This document shows positions 25,224 through 33,937 of a stretch of 64,000 nucleotides of DNA, one piece after another; within the stretch, counting starts at the first letter, position 1; the number at the start of each line of letters is the position of its first letter. The stretch comes from Succinatimonas sp. CAG:777 (GTDB taxonomy: Bacteria > Pseudomonadota > Gammaproteobacteria > Enterobacterales > Succinivibrionaceae). Location: assembly GCA_000431835.1 (NCBI GenBank), contig HF987947.1:1-64000 (forward strand). Direction: 5' to 3'. The position numbers were made by a program, and so were the translations under genes. The notes under the pieces are model-generated. The model saw nothing but the letters and a program-made list of their open reading frames with translations. It did not search any database and was not told the DNA's origin.

Positions 25224-27434
25224 CTAGCGCATACCAAGATTCTGCTGATTATTCTGATTTCCAACCACACTGACAATCTTAATCTGTTTGTCATCAGGTA
25301 CCTCCTGATAAGAAAGTACTCTCAATCCTGGAATTGTATTCTTAACAAATCTTGATAAGGTTGATCTTAGGATACCTGATGTCAATAAGATAGCAGGCTC
25401 GCCTTCCATTTCCTGATTTGAGGTAGCATCCATAAGTGAGCGCTGTAATCTGTCAGCCATACCAGGCTCAATACCAATACCTTCGGCGCCACCTGTTTCT
25501 AAGGACTTATGTAAAACTTTCTCTAAATCTGGAGCTAAGGTAATTACAGGAATAGTATTTTCTGAACCTACTATATCCTGAATAATCAGACGGCGTAAAC
25601 CGATGCGACAAGCTGCGGTTAACACCTCAGGATCCTGACTCTTAGGACCGTACTCAACTAAGGTTTCAAGTACAGTTCTCATATCACGAATAGGCACACC
25701 TTCGTTCAGAAGGTTCTGCAGAATATGAGTTAAAAGGCCTAAATTGATAACTGATGGAACCAAACCATTTACAAGTTTTGGCTGAGACTTTGCCACAATA
25801 TCGAGAATATTTTGAACTTCTTCTTGGCCTAACAAAGAAGCACAGTTATTTACTAAAATCTGAGATAAATGAGTTGCAATTACAGTTGAACAATCAACAA
25901 CGGTATAACCTAAACCTAAAGCCTTGTCATTATCGTTTTTGCTGATCCAAACTGCATCAAGACCAAAGGCAGGATCTTTTGCCTTAAGACCAGGTATGTC
26001 ACCGAATACCTGACCTGGATTAATTGCCATGTCGCGCTCTGGCTGAATTTCAGCTTCACCGAAGGTTACGCCCATGATGGTAATTCTGTAGAAGTTTGGT
26101 CCTAAATCAAGATTATCTCTGATATGTACAGGTGGAATTAAAAAGCCTAAATCCTGAGATAACTTCTTTCTTACACCTTTTACACGATTTAAAAGTTCAC
26201 CATTTTGATTTTTATCCACCATAGGAATAAGTCTGTAACCTACTTCAAGGCCGATAACATCAACTTCAGATACATCATCCCATGACAGTTCTTTTTGCTC
26301 AGCATTAGGAGCACCAGCTTTAGCTCCACCCTTTTGTACTTCTGTTTTAGACTTAAGTTCTAATGCTTCTTTATGTTTCTTAATAATTACACCGATAATG
26401 GCGCAAATTGAAGCTAACATTAGGAAAGCTACATGAGGCATACCAGGTACTACACCCATCACTGCTAAAACAGATGCTACGATATACATAGTCTTAGGTT
26501 TTGAGAACAGATCGGTAACAACCTGCTGTCCCATTTCCTGTTTAGAGCTACTCTGACGGGTCACAATAATAGCTGATGCTACAGATAAGAGTAGGGAAGG
26601 TATCTGTGCTACCAGACCATCACCGATGGTTAGGATAGCAAAGATTGAGGCTGCTTCTCCTACAGATAGACCGTGATTGAAAGTACCGATGATAATACCG
26701 CCTACAAGGTTGATTAACATAATCAAAAGACCTGCAACAGCATCACCTTTTACGAATTTTGAAGCACCGTCCATGGAACCATAGAAGTCAGCTTCTCTTG
26801 TAACATCTATACGTCTTTGTCTTGCTGTATCCTGATCGATAATACCAGCATTCAAGTCAGCATCAATAGACATCTGCTTGCCAGGCATAGCATCCAAGGT
26901 AAATCTTGCAGATACTTCAGCGATACGACCTGCACCTTTGGTTACAACCTGGAAGTTAATGATGATCAAGATAGCAAATACGATGATACCTACTGTGTAG
27001 TTACCACCCATAACCACATTACCGAAAGCTTCAATAACTTTACCTGCAGCTGAGGTACCATCCTGTCCATGCAACAGGATCACACGAGTTGAAGCTACAT
27101 TTAAGGACAATCTTAAGATAGTGGTTAACAGTAGAACTGAAGGAAAAGAGCCAAAGTCTAATGGTTTTTGTGAATAAATTGCAACCAATAATACAATCAT
27201 GGATAAAGCGATGTTCAAAGAGAACAGCATATCCAAAAGAAATGGAGGCATTGGCAAAGTGATCATGGACAGACAAGCTAGCACCAGGATAGGAGTACCT
27301 ATCTTGAACATAGAGATCTTCTTATAGGCGGTATTGCCTATAGCAAGACCTTTTGCTACTTTCTCGTTACGCTTTGCTGCTCCAATAAAATTGGTAATAG
27401 CAGCAGGAACCTTTATCTTATCTAGAACTGCCAC
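25224..27434 (-). CDS. flhA: Flagellar type III export protein FlhA
   Basis: Core membrane component of the flagellar export gate. The 736-residue protein has about eight N-terminal membrane segments (residues 45-340). The FHIPEP-type region contains RIAEVSARFTLDAMPGKQMS and DADLNAGIIDQDTARQRR. A large cytoplasmic domain follows, with TVVDCSTVIATHLSQIL and LLNEGVPIRDMRTVLETL. It starts at GTG 27434. flhB, which usually lies upstream, is absent here; yqcC is the upstream neighbour, so a break in the flagellar cluster lies at this point. Confidence 0.96.
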   Translation of the reverse strand: MAVLDKIKVPAAITNFIGAAKRNEKVAKGLAIGNTAYKKISMFKIGTPILVLACLSMITLPMPPFLLDMLFSLNIALSMIVLLVAIYSQKPLDFGSFPSVLLLTTILRLSLNVASTRVILLHGQDGTSAAGKVIEAFGNVVMGGNYTVGIIVFAILIIINFQVVTKGAGRIAEVSARFTLDAMPGKQMSIDADLNAGIIDQDTARQRRIDVTREADFYGSMDGASKFVKGDAVAGLLIMLINLVGGIIIGTFNHGLSVGEAASIFAILTIGDGLVAQIPSLLLSVASAIIVTRQSSSKQEMGQQVVTDLFSKPKTMYIVASVLAVMGVVPGMPHVAFLMLASICAIIGVIIKKHKEALELKSKTEVQKGGAKAGAPNAEQKELSWDDVSEVDVIGLEVGYRLIPMVDKNQNGELLNRVKGVRKKLSQDLGFLIPPVHIRDNLDLGPNFYRITIMGVTFGEAEIQPERDMAINPGQVFGDIPGLKAKDPAFGLDAVWISKNDNDKALGLGYTVVDCSTVIATHLSQILVNNCASLLGQEEVQNILDIVAKSQPKLVNGLVPSVINLGLLTHILQNLLNEGVPIRDMRTVLETLVEYGPKSQDPEVLTAACRIGLRRLIIQDIVGSENTIPVITLAPDLEKVLHKSLETGGAEGIGIEPGMADRLQRSLMDATSNQEMEGEPAILLTSGILRSTLSRFVKNTIPGLRVLSYQEVPDDKQIKIVSVVGNQNNQQNLGMR

Positions 27435-27489
27435 GTGTCAAAATTCCGTAAATTAGTATTTATTGGCTGTAATAAGCATTTTATGTGCC

Positions 27490-27825
27490 TTACAGTTCAA
27501 AAATCTTATCAAACTCTATCAAGGTTTTTATAAGATCTTTATATTCTTGCCACCTGCCTCTATATATTTCTTGGGCATATGTGTGAATGAGCACTTTTTG
27601 AGGTAGCGGATTATCTGAATTTACAATTTCCATCATTCTTGGAAACAGCACAAATTCTAACCATTGATGAAATTCCATGGTATCCATGAAAAAAGGAGTG
27701 TTGGTATTAAAGGCACTGTCATCTGGTCGGTTCATTCCATTTGACCACAGACCTAATTTATCAAGTTCAGTCTTGATATTAGATAAAGACAAAACTACTT
27801 GTTCTTTTTTATTAAGTTTACTCAT
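27490..27825 (-). CDS. yqcC: YqcC family protein (DUF446)
   Basis: A 111-residue protein of the small YqcC family, recognised by LGLWSN near residue 26, the TPFFMDTMEFHQWLEFVLFPRM core near residues 42-63, and NPLPQKVLIHTYAQE. In E. coli yqcC lies with truC (tRNA pseudouridine synthase C), with no well-defined role. Here it follows ruvX: its ATG at 27825 overlaps the end of ruvX by 8 nt, which supports this start over an upstream TTG. It is the last gene before flhA. Confidence 0.82.
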   Translation of the reverse strand: MSKLNKKEQVVLSLSNIKTELDKLGLWSNGMNRPDDSAFNTNTPFFMDTMEFHQWLEFVLFPRMMEIVNSDNPLPQKVLIHTYAQEIYRGRWQEYKDLIKTLIEFDKIFEL

Positions 27826-28237
27826 TTTCTGAAAAATACTGCTCAAGAATAGCTACAGCTGACAAACAATCAATGGAACCTTTATCTTTAGCTAAAGCTT
27901 TAAAACCACCTTTTGAGAAGATCTCTTCTTTTGCCTGAGCAGAGGTCAATCTTTCATCCACAAAAGAAACCTTAATTTTAAAGTTCTGAGACAGTCTATT
28001 TCCAAATTTTCTGGCTCTTTTGGTCATCAACTGCTCAGTACCATCCATATTCAAGGGAAGTCCTACCACAAACAGAGATGGACGCCAGTCAGAAACTAGT
28101 TTTTTTAGCTGGGTCTCATTAGGGATACCATCTTTAGCAATAATTGCTTTTTGAGGAGTGCAGGTTTTAGTAACAGTGTTTCCTGTAGCTATGCCTATAT
28201 GTGAGGTTCCAAAGTCAAAACAGATAATGGTACTCAA
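27818..28237 (-). CDS. ruvX: RuvX/YqgF family putative pre-16S rRNA nuclease
   Basis: RNase H-like fold enzyme proposed to process 16S rRNA 5' ends; it was earlier called a Holliday junction resolvase. The 139 residues have the N-terminal FDFGTSHIGIA motif with the catalytic Asp, the VVGLPLNMDGTEQ segment near residue 58, VDERLTSAQA near residue 92, and a late DCLSAVAILEQYF. Start is TTG at 28237, which overlaps the stop of the upstream DnaC-like gene by 4 nt and has GGAG about ten bases upstream. The protein then begins as E. coli YqgF does. Confidence 0.93.
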   Translation of the reverse strand: MSTIICFDFGTSHIGIATGNTVTKTCTPQKAIIAKDGIPNETQLKKLVSDWRPSLFVVGLPLNMDGTEQLMTKRARKFGNRLSQNFKIKVSFVDERLTSAQAKEEIFSKGGFKALAKDKGSIDCLSAVAILEQYFSENE

Positions 28238-29046
28238 TTTAATCTCGCTCCACCAAAGAGAATAGGTTGTCTTCTACTTGTACCAAATAAAGCTGCAGTT
28301 AATACAGAATAATCCTTTAAAGACTCAAAACACTCATCACCTAAATGATTGTGCATCATAGTAGGATGCAGTGGAGTAGTAATTACCATAGGCAGGTTAT
28401 TAGCTCTTCTTACTCTTAAAAGCTCAGGTAAAACCTGTCTGTCATAAGCTGTTAAAGCCTCATTGTTCTTGCAAAGACCATCTAGGATTAAAAGATCAAC
28501 TGAAATAAAACGCTGCCATGATTTATTCTTAGCTTCAATGTCATAGCTTGTATCAGCCTGACTTGGAACTCTAGCTTTCTTGATTTGACTGTAATCACAG
28601 ATTTCAACATCTTTGAATTTTTTATTTAAGACTTCGTTTGCAATGCAATTACAAATATAGGTTTTGCCGGTTCCAGCAGGCCCCTGCAATAAAAATAAAG
28701 GAGGGGCTGCTGAAAATTGTCCTGATAAAAAAGCCATATAACAAAAAGACTTGGCAGCTGCGATAGCATCTTTGTTCATCTCATCTTGTATAGCTTTTTC
28801 AAAATTATTGTCAGGTAATACCTTTTTGCTTTCGTAGATGCTATTTACAAAAGATTTGTGATTTTCAAGACGTTCTTTAGCAAGTTCTATACTTGCCCTT
28901 TTTGCGTCCATTGCTCGCAATGTTGCTACATCATCTTTCTTATTCAAAGAAGAAAGATCAACTTTATTTCCAGCAAGCTCTTCAATAGCTTTGACTAAAG
29001 TTTCAAAGCCATTGTGCATTCCATTTTTGTTAATATCTTCTGCCAT
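28234..29046 (-). CDS. DnaC-like AAA+ ATPase (possible helicase loader)
   Basis: A 270-residue protein with an N-terminal helical part and a C-terminal P-loop ATPase domain. Walker A is LLQGPAGTGKTYICN near residue 131; the Walker B position reads VDLLILDGL near residue 187. The layout resembles DnaC/IstB-type ATPases, which load the replicative helicase or assist transposition. Its Walker B ends in Asp-Gly rather than Asp-Glu or Asp-Asp, which is unusual. No transposase or dnaT-like gene is adjacent, so a replication or repair role alongside ruvX is more likely than an insertion sequence. GAGGA precedes the ATG. It is first in an overlapping operon with ruvX and yqcC. Confidence 0.7.
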   Translation of the reverse strand: MAEDINKNGMHNGFETLVKAIEELAGNKVDLSSLNKKDDVATLRAMDAKRASIELAKERLENHKSFVNSIYESKKVLPDNNFEKAIQDEMNKDAIAAAKSFCYMAFLSGQFSAAPPLFLLQGPAGTGKTYICNCIANEVLNKKFKDVEICDYSQIKKARVPSQADTSYDIEAKNKSWQRFISVDLLILDGLCKNNEALTAYDRQVLPELLRVRRANNLPMVITTPLHPTMMHNHLGDECFESLKDYSVLTAALFGTSRRQPILFGGARLN

Positions 29047-29233
29047 ACCATCCTCAAAAAATCTTGGCTTAATTCTACCAAATTAAAGAGGATTAAACTC
29101 TATTATTCATAGATATTATTTAAAGGAATGAGTTTTGGGAAATATAAAAATACCTATGTAAACTGGCTTACTACATACATCCACTTTACAGAAGTTTTAA
29201 GTTAAGTAAACGTGTTTAGTCCAAATATTAAAA

Positions 29234-29344
29234 CTACAAAGATGTGAGTTTGAAACTTACAGGCACATCGACATTAAGCTCTCTATCTACAATCTTAATG
29301 TCAAAGCCAACAGCCTTTTTTGGGTATTCATTTTTTTTCTTTTC
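29234..29344 (-). pseudogene. Short coding remnant downstream of the broken hutX gene
   Basis: A 36-codon open segment ends in TAG at 29234 and reads YPKKAVGFDIKIVDRELNVD followed by VPVSFKLTSL. It looks like real protein, not random sequence, but starts directly after a stop and has no start codon. It may be the leftover of a periplasmic DUF4198-like gene, which often accompanies metal or heme uptake systems; that identity is weak. The rest of 29047-29379 holds no gene I can see. Confidence 0.35.
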
Positions 29345-29379
29345 TCATTTAATGTGAATAGACTTTTAAACAGGAGCTT

Positions 29380-29876
29380 TTAATCTTTGTTGTTCAAGAT
29401 AAAAGACATGAATTGCTCTATTTCACTTTCATCATGCTGATGGTTTTAGCGACCTAAATACAGTGAAAAGATTGAATTACCATCTTTTCCTAAGAAGACT
29501 ACCTGGTAGGAGGTAAGATGCATAAAAGGAAGCTTTAAAAAAGCTATGTGTGAGACAGAGTCTTTGACTAAATGACCATTTAGACAACCTTTTTCAAAGA
29601 GATTGAAATAGCCCATTCCCTCTTTACCAGGACCTATCCTTGTATCGATTTCAAAGATATTGCCTGCTTTTTCTAAAAATAAAGTTAACTTTTTAAAGGT
29701 GGTTAAAACTCCCAAACCTTATCAAAAGAAGCATTACCTAAAATCAAGGTCTCCTTTTCATCAAGATTTTGTAATATTTCAAGTTCACTTGTCTTTAAAG
29801 TGTTCTTTAGCATCATAAGTTCCATGCATTTGCCTGAGGATACAATCTCCTCAATTTTTGTTTTTAATTCATTCAT
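29380..29876 (-). pseudogene. hutX: HutX/HugX heme utilisation carrier protein, degraded
   Basis: The intact family protein (about 165 residues) binds heme in the cytosol after uptake. Here the N-terminal part starts at ATG 29876 (MNELKTKIEEIVSSGK) and reads to KVWEF, then stops. A one-base deletion in a T-run (29705-29708 on the plus strand) shifts the frame. The next part has the HutX core: PGKEGMGYFNLFEKG, LNGHLVKDSVSHIAFLKLPF and the ending SLYLGR. A TAA at 29448-29446 interrupts it, followed in frame by a further 23 residues to a TAA at 29380. Two lesions make it a pseudogene unless both are sequencing errors. It lies 20 nt after the ECF ATPase. Confidence 0.82.
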
Positions 29877-29896
29877 GATTTATCTCACTTATCGTT

Positions 29897-31287
29897 TTAT
29901 TTCTGATTCTTAATTTCGTTAGCATCGATGTAGTCTTCATCTATTAACTCAAGATCATGAGTAATCACCACTACACAGTGCCCTTTTTTATAATAATCAA
30001 GCAGGATCTGCTTGATTTTGCGCATATTCAGTCCATCAAGACCTGAGGCAGGTTCATCGAGAATAAGGATCTTAGGATTTTTGCACAAAGCACAACCTAT
30101 GACTAAGCGCTGCTTTTGACCGCCTGATAAAGATTGAGGATGGCAATATTCAAAGTTCTCTAAAGAAAGCTCTTTTAAGAGCTCTTTTATGCGTTCTTTA
30201 CTGTATTTTTGACCTGACAGTTCAAAACATGATTTAAGCTCATTGTGAACAGAACTCATGTTTAACTGGTAATCTGTATTCTGCAGCACAATTGAGCCAT
30301 AACTTAAAGGATGTTTTACCTTGTCATCTTTAAAGATAACCTTGCCAGATGATGGCTTTTCAAGTCCAAAGACAAGTCTTGATAATGTAGTTTTTCCAAT
30401 ACCGTTACGACCTAATAGCACATGAAAACCAAGAGGGAAAGACAGATTCAGATCATGAAAAATCTCTTTGCCATTTTTGTACTTAAATGAAAGATTTTGA
30501 CAATAGGCAATGCAATCATTAGTTGTCTGAAGTCTATTTAAGCTTTGCCGTCTGTCTGTAACTGAGGTCTTTCTTAATCCATACTTTTTAATAACTTCGT
30601 TTGAGATAACATTAAAGCAGCCCTCTTCAACGACACTGCCCTGCTCTAGGATATATACCTTGTCGGCATAATCTTTTAAGTAATAAAGGCGATGATCTAC
30701 TACCATAATGCAGTAGTTCTCTTTTTTCAGTCTTTGAAGAATTTTAGCTAACTCCTCAGTTGACTCAGGATCAAGATTGGCTGTAGGTTCATCTAAAATG
30801 ATGTTTTTTATCTGCATTGCAACTACTGTAGCTAATCCTACCTTTTGCTTTTGTCCTTCAGATAAAGAATCGATGGCCTGATTTCTAATCTCCCCAAGAG
30901 AGAACATCTCGATTACGTCATTAACTCTTTGTATTATTTCTGCTTTATTAAGACCTTTCCATTCAAGTGCGAAAGCAATTTCATCTTCAACATTTAAAGC
31001 AAAAAACTGCCTTTCAAGATCCTGAAATAAAGTACCGACAAGAGAGCTTACATAAGCTAACTCCTCTTATACAACGTTAATTCCATCAATTAAAATTTCA
31101 CCTTCTAATGAGCCCCCATAGTAGTTAGGACAAAGGCTGTTTATTGCTCTTAATAAAGTTGACTTGCACAGCCTGACACTCCGGTACATAAGGTAATTTC
31201 TCCATCATAAGCAGTAAGTGAAATGTCTTTTAAATTGTTCGTTGTTTCATCAGCATAAGCATAACTTACATGTTTTAATTCAATCAT
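29897..31287 (-). pseudogene. ECF transporter double ATPase (EcfA1-EcfA2 fusion), degraded
   Basis: Energises uptake in an energy-coupling factor transporter. The gene starts at ATG 31287 (MIELKHVSYAYADE). Inside the first Walker A, a one-base deletion near 31165-31172 turns GVSGCGKSTLLR into a frameshift. After the shift it continues with NSLCPNYYGG, hits an in-frame TAA at 31069-31067, then runs open: LFQDLERQFFALNVEDEIAF, the ABC signature LSEGQKQKVGLA and Walker B ILDEPTANLD. A complete second ATPase follows with GRNGIGKTTLSR, LSGGQKQRLVIG and ILDEPASGLD. Only the last 336 residues could still be made. It overlaps ecfT upstream (ATGA) and precedes hutX. Confidence 0.85.
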
Positions 31288-31691
31288 GGATGTCCTGCCT
31301 TGTTAATAAATGAACCACCACATACATACTCAAGATACAAACTTGCAGCACATACAATTACAGCCAGAGCTATAAGTGAATAATCACGACGGTGCAGACA
31401 CTGATTTTTCATATTGCAGTGCTTGTTCTGTCCTATGCCTTTTAACTCACAGGCAATTCCAAGATCTTCTGAAGAGCGCAGTGACATAAAGACTAATGGA
31501 GAGAAACTTAATCTTATAAGTAAAAAAGGATGCTTTAGAATGTTCTTAATTGAAAACTCAAAACCTCTTATCTTAATAGCCTCAAAGACTTGTTTAATGT
31601 CATTGATAAAGGAAGCTACAAAATGGCCTAGAATTTATTTTTTAAGAAGTTCTTTACAGTAAGGATTTTTTTGGTTAAGTAGTTTAAAAAG
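31284..31691 (-). pseudogene. ECF transporter transmembrane component (EcfT), truncated remnant
   Basis: Only the C-terminal half of an EcfT-like membrane subunit can be read. FEAIKIRGFEF and SLRSSEDLGIACELKGIG correspond to the two cytoplasmic coupling motifs (Ala-Arg-Gly-like) that contact the ATPases, and a last membrane segment (ALAVIVCAASLYLEYV) follows. There is an in-frame TAA at 31637-31635, and upstream coding fades into a terminator near 31690, so the N-terminal half is missing. Its TGA stop overlaps the ATG of the ATPase gene. Gene start is approximate. Confidence 0.7.
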
Positions 31692-31719
31692 CACAGCTGA
31701 TAATTCTCTGCTGTGCTTT
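31688..31719 (-). terminator. Terminator of the symporter gene
   Basis: AAAGCACAGC / GCTGTGCTTT forms a 10-bp stem with a 12-nt loop, followed on the minus strand by TTTTTAAA. It lies about 30 nt past the bile-acid/sodium symporter stop. Confidence 0.88.
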
Positions 31720-31750
31720 AAGAAGTGTGTAGTAAGACTTTTATATCATG

Positions 31751-32650
31751 CTATTCAGATTTAGCGGTCATTAATGATGAATTATTTTCCTTATGCAAGA
31801 TTGCTCCAACATAAACCAGTAACATTAAATTCATGACTAAAGCATACAGGATTGGAGGAATAGTCATTATCTCTGAGTTAAAGACGAATGGGCTTGAAGC
31901 AATTGCTATGGCCTGAGCTGCATTTTGCATTGCAACTTCAATGACAATAGTGCGTCTTGTCTTTGATGATTGATGACATAGTCTTGAAAGTAAAGATGCG
32001 GCAATCACAGCAAAAACAACTAACAACAGCACGCTTAAACCTAATTTATCTAAATGATTTGCAATGTTCTGATAGTGCTTGATAAAGAAGATTGAGGCTA
32101 AAAGAATTAAACAAGGAAAAGCAAACTTTGAAAGAACTTTAGAGATCTTATGAGCTGTATTCTTAAAATAGAGTTGTGTAAGCACGCCTAAGATAATAGG
32201 AATTACCATCAAGACTACGTTTTGAAGCAAAAGCTTACCTACAGGCAACTGCACAGTTCCAAATTCGGCCCCTCCCCCAATTGTGTTCAGGATAGATACA
32301 CATACAGACATGATAATAGGCAGGGTTACTAATGTAACGATTGAGCTTACAGCTGTCAAGGATACAGATAAAGCAACATCACCTTTAGCAATATAAGAAA
32401 AGATATTTGATGATGAACCGCCTGGACAACAGGCAATTAAGACTAAACCTATAAAGAAAACAGTGTCTAGCTGCATAAAATATGCTATTACAATTGCAAT
32501 TACAGGAAGAACTACTAACTGTCCTGTAAGACCTACCGCCATTGGCAGAGGCTTTTTTAATAACATTTTAAAGTCGTCAGACTTTAAAGTAAGACCTAAT
32601 GAATAAGTAAGGATGGTTAAAATTGGCAAAACAATAAAGATTGGATTCAC
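31751..32650 (-). CDS. Bile acid:sodium symporter family transporter
   Basis: A 299-residue inner-membrane protein with about nine to ten hydrophobic segments. It shows the BASS family hallmarks LIACCPGGSSSNIFSYIAKGD near residue 73 (sodium-site region) and EVAMQNAAQAIAIA near residue 240. Family members move bile acids, pantoate or other organic anions with sodium; the substrate here is unknown. It starts at GTG 32650 with GAGGA seven bases upstream. It is divergent from an RpiR-type regulator gene, which might control it. Confidence 0.88.
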   Translation of the reverse strand: MNPIFIVLPILTILTYSLGLTLKSDDFKMLLKKPLPMAVGLTGQLVVLPVIAIVIAYFMQLDTVFFIGLVLIACCPGGSSSNIFSYIAKGDVALSVSLTAVSSIVTLVTLPIIMSVCVSILNTIGGGAEFGTVQLPVGKLLLQNVVLMVIPIILGVLTQLYFKNTAHKISKVLSKFAFPCLILLASIFFIKHYQNIANHLDKLGLSVLLLVVFAVIAASLLSRLCHQSSKTRRTIVIEVAMQNAAQAIAIASSPFVFNSEIMTIPPILYALVMNLMLLVYVGAILHKENNSSLMTAKSE

Positions 32651-32740
32651 TTTATATTCCTCTTAAAGAGGCCTCATTGTACTTATAAATACCGTTTTAA
32701 TAAAGTCATGTACTCTTTATTTTACAAAAAGAAAAATATT

Positions 32741-32765
32741 GTCATATCATGTATCAAAATATGAC
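32741..32765. promoter_or_regulatory. Inverted repeat between divergent symporter and RpiR-type regulator genes
   Basis: GTCATAT and ATATGAC form a 7-bp inverted repeat with an 11-nt spacer in an otherwise very AT-rich 275-bp gap. Its place between a regulator and a transporter suits an operator. Nothing else structured is seen in this gap. Confidence 0.35.
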
Positions 32766-32925
32766 GTAAAAAGAAAATTTTGAGAAAAATTCGACATTTT
32801 TTTGTTCTATTTTTAAATATTTTCAAAAAAATTTACATTTTGAACTCTAGAAGAGTAAAATAATTTTCAATACTTAAATTATGTACTAAACCTTACAAGA
32901 AAATACTAAAAGTTAGGACAAGACC

Positions 32926-33780
32926 GTGAGCATTCTAAAGAAACTAAGTAACCCCCAGATAAAAGCATCCAAATCTGATAACAAACTCATTCACTACTTT
33001 TTATCTAACGGTCTTAAAGCGTGTTCCTCATCAATTTCAGAGATTTCTGCTGATTGTGACATCAGCCATGCTACTGTAACCAGATTTGCAAGAAAGTTTG
33101 GCTTTGAGACTTTAAAAGATTTTAAGATTTCCCTTGCCCAGGATCTTGGAGCTCAAGATAGCGATAACAAAGGTAAAAGATCTGCTATCAACTTGAAAGA
33201 AAGTTGTGAAACTACTGCGCAGAAACTATTACAGCTAAACCAGACTCTTTTGTCTCAAACCGCTGTTGAGATTGGTTATGAGTCAGTTACCAAGCTTGCA
33301 AAAGAGATGGTATCAGCTCGACATGTGTTCTTCTTTGGTATTGGAAGTTCAGGCTTTTTGGCTCGAGACGCAGCCAGAAAGTTTGCCCGTATCGGAGTAG
33401 ATGCTCGTTGCTATACTGATTCTCATGAAATCATGACCCACTCTGTAATGACCAACAGTCAGGATTTGGTTATCTATATATCTAATTCTGGCAAAACAGG
33501 TGAACTGGTAAAGTCAGCATCAATCTGTGCTAAAAAAGGCGCTATGATTTGTGCGATTACCGCAGAGACAGCCTCACCTCTTTACACCTTTACTGATATT
33601 ACAGTTTTACATGCTGTACATGATTATGATCTGGCTCATGGCTATGCTGACTCAAGATTAAGTGTCTTCTTTATCATTGATCTAATCTACATAGAACTCA
33701 TTAAAGTAATCGGTGAGAAAGCTATTAAGATTAAACAAGATACTCAGGATGCTATCGAGTCTCTATCCTCTGGAGACTAA
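32926..33780 (+). CDS. MurR/RpiR family transcriptional regulator
   Basis: A 284-residue DNA-binding regulator. The N-terminal helix-turn-helix of the RpiR type (residues 15-75) reads ISEISADCDISHATVTRFAR with the typical FGFETLKDFK. A C-terminal SIS sugar-phosphate-binding domain (about 110-260) contains VFFFGIGSSGFLARDAARKF and VIYISNSGKTGELVKSA. Members sense phosphosugars such as MurNAc-6-P, but the ligand here is unknown. Start is GTG at 32926 with AGGA seven bases upstream. The nearby transporter gene and inverted repeat are possible targets. Confidence 0.92.
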   Translation: MSILKKLSNPQIKASKSDNKLIHYFLSNGLKACSSSISEISADCDISHATVTRFARKFGFETLKDFKISLAQDLGAQDSDNKGKRSAINLKESCETTAQKLLQLNQTLLSQTAVEIGYESVTKLAKEMVSARHVFFFGIGSSGFLARDAARKFARIGVDARCYTDSHEIMTHSVMTNSQDLVIYISNSGKTGELVKSASICAKKGAMICAITAETASPLYTFTDITVLHAVHDYDLAHGYADSRLSVFFIIDLIYIELIKVIGEKAIKIKQDTQDAIESLSSGD

Positions 33781-33792
33781 ATCTAATTACAT

Positions 33793-33818
33793 CTACTGCA
33801 ATGAAATATGTGCAGTAG
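33793..33818 (+). terminator. Hairpin after the RpiR-type regulator gene
   Basis: CTACTGCA / TGCAGTAG is a perfect 8-bp stem with a 10-nt loop, 12 nt past the stop. An A-rich rather than T-rich tail follows, so termination would be weak. Confidence 0.5.
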
Positions 33819-33937
33819 AAAATTAAAAATCACGATTCGTTACACTTTTCTTAAAATTATTCCAGTAAATTGCACTTATTGTCAGTAAATTAAGCTCTTG
33901 TAAGTTTTATTACCTTAGAATGAATTCTGGAGGTAAT

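Noticed and set aside
28234..29046. IstB helper of an insertion sequence
   Set aside because: No transposase or terminal inverted repeats nearby, and the gene overlaps ruvX in a housekeeping operon.
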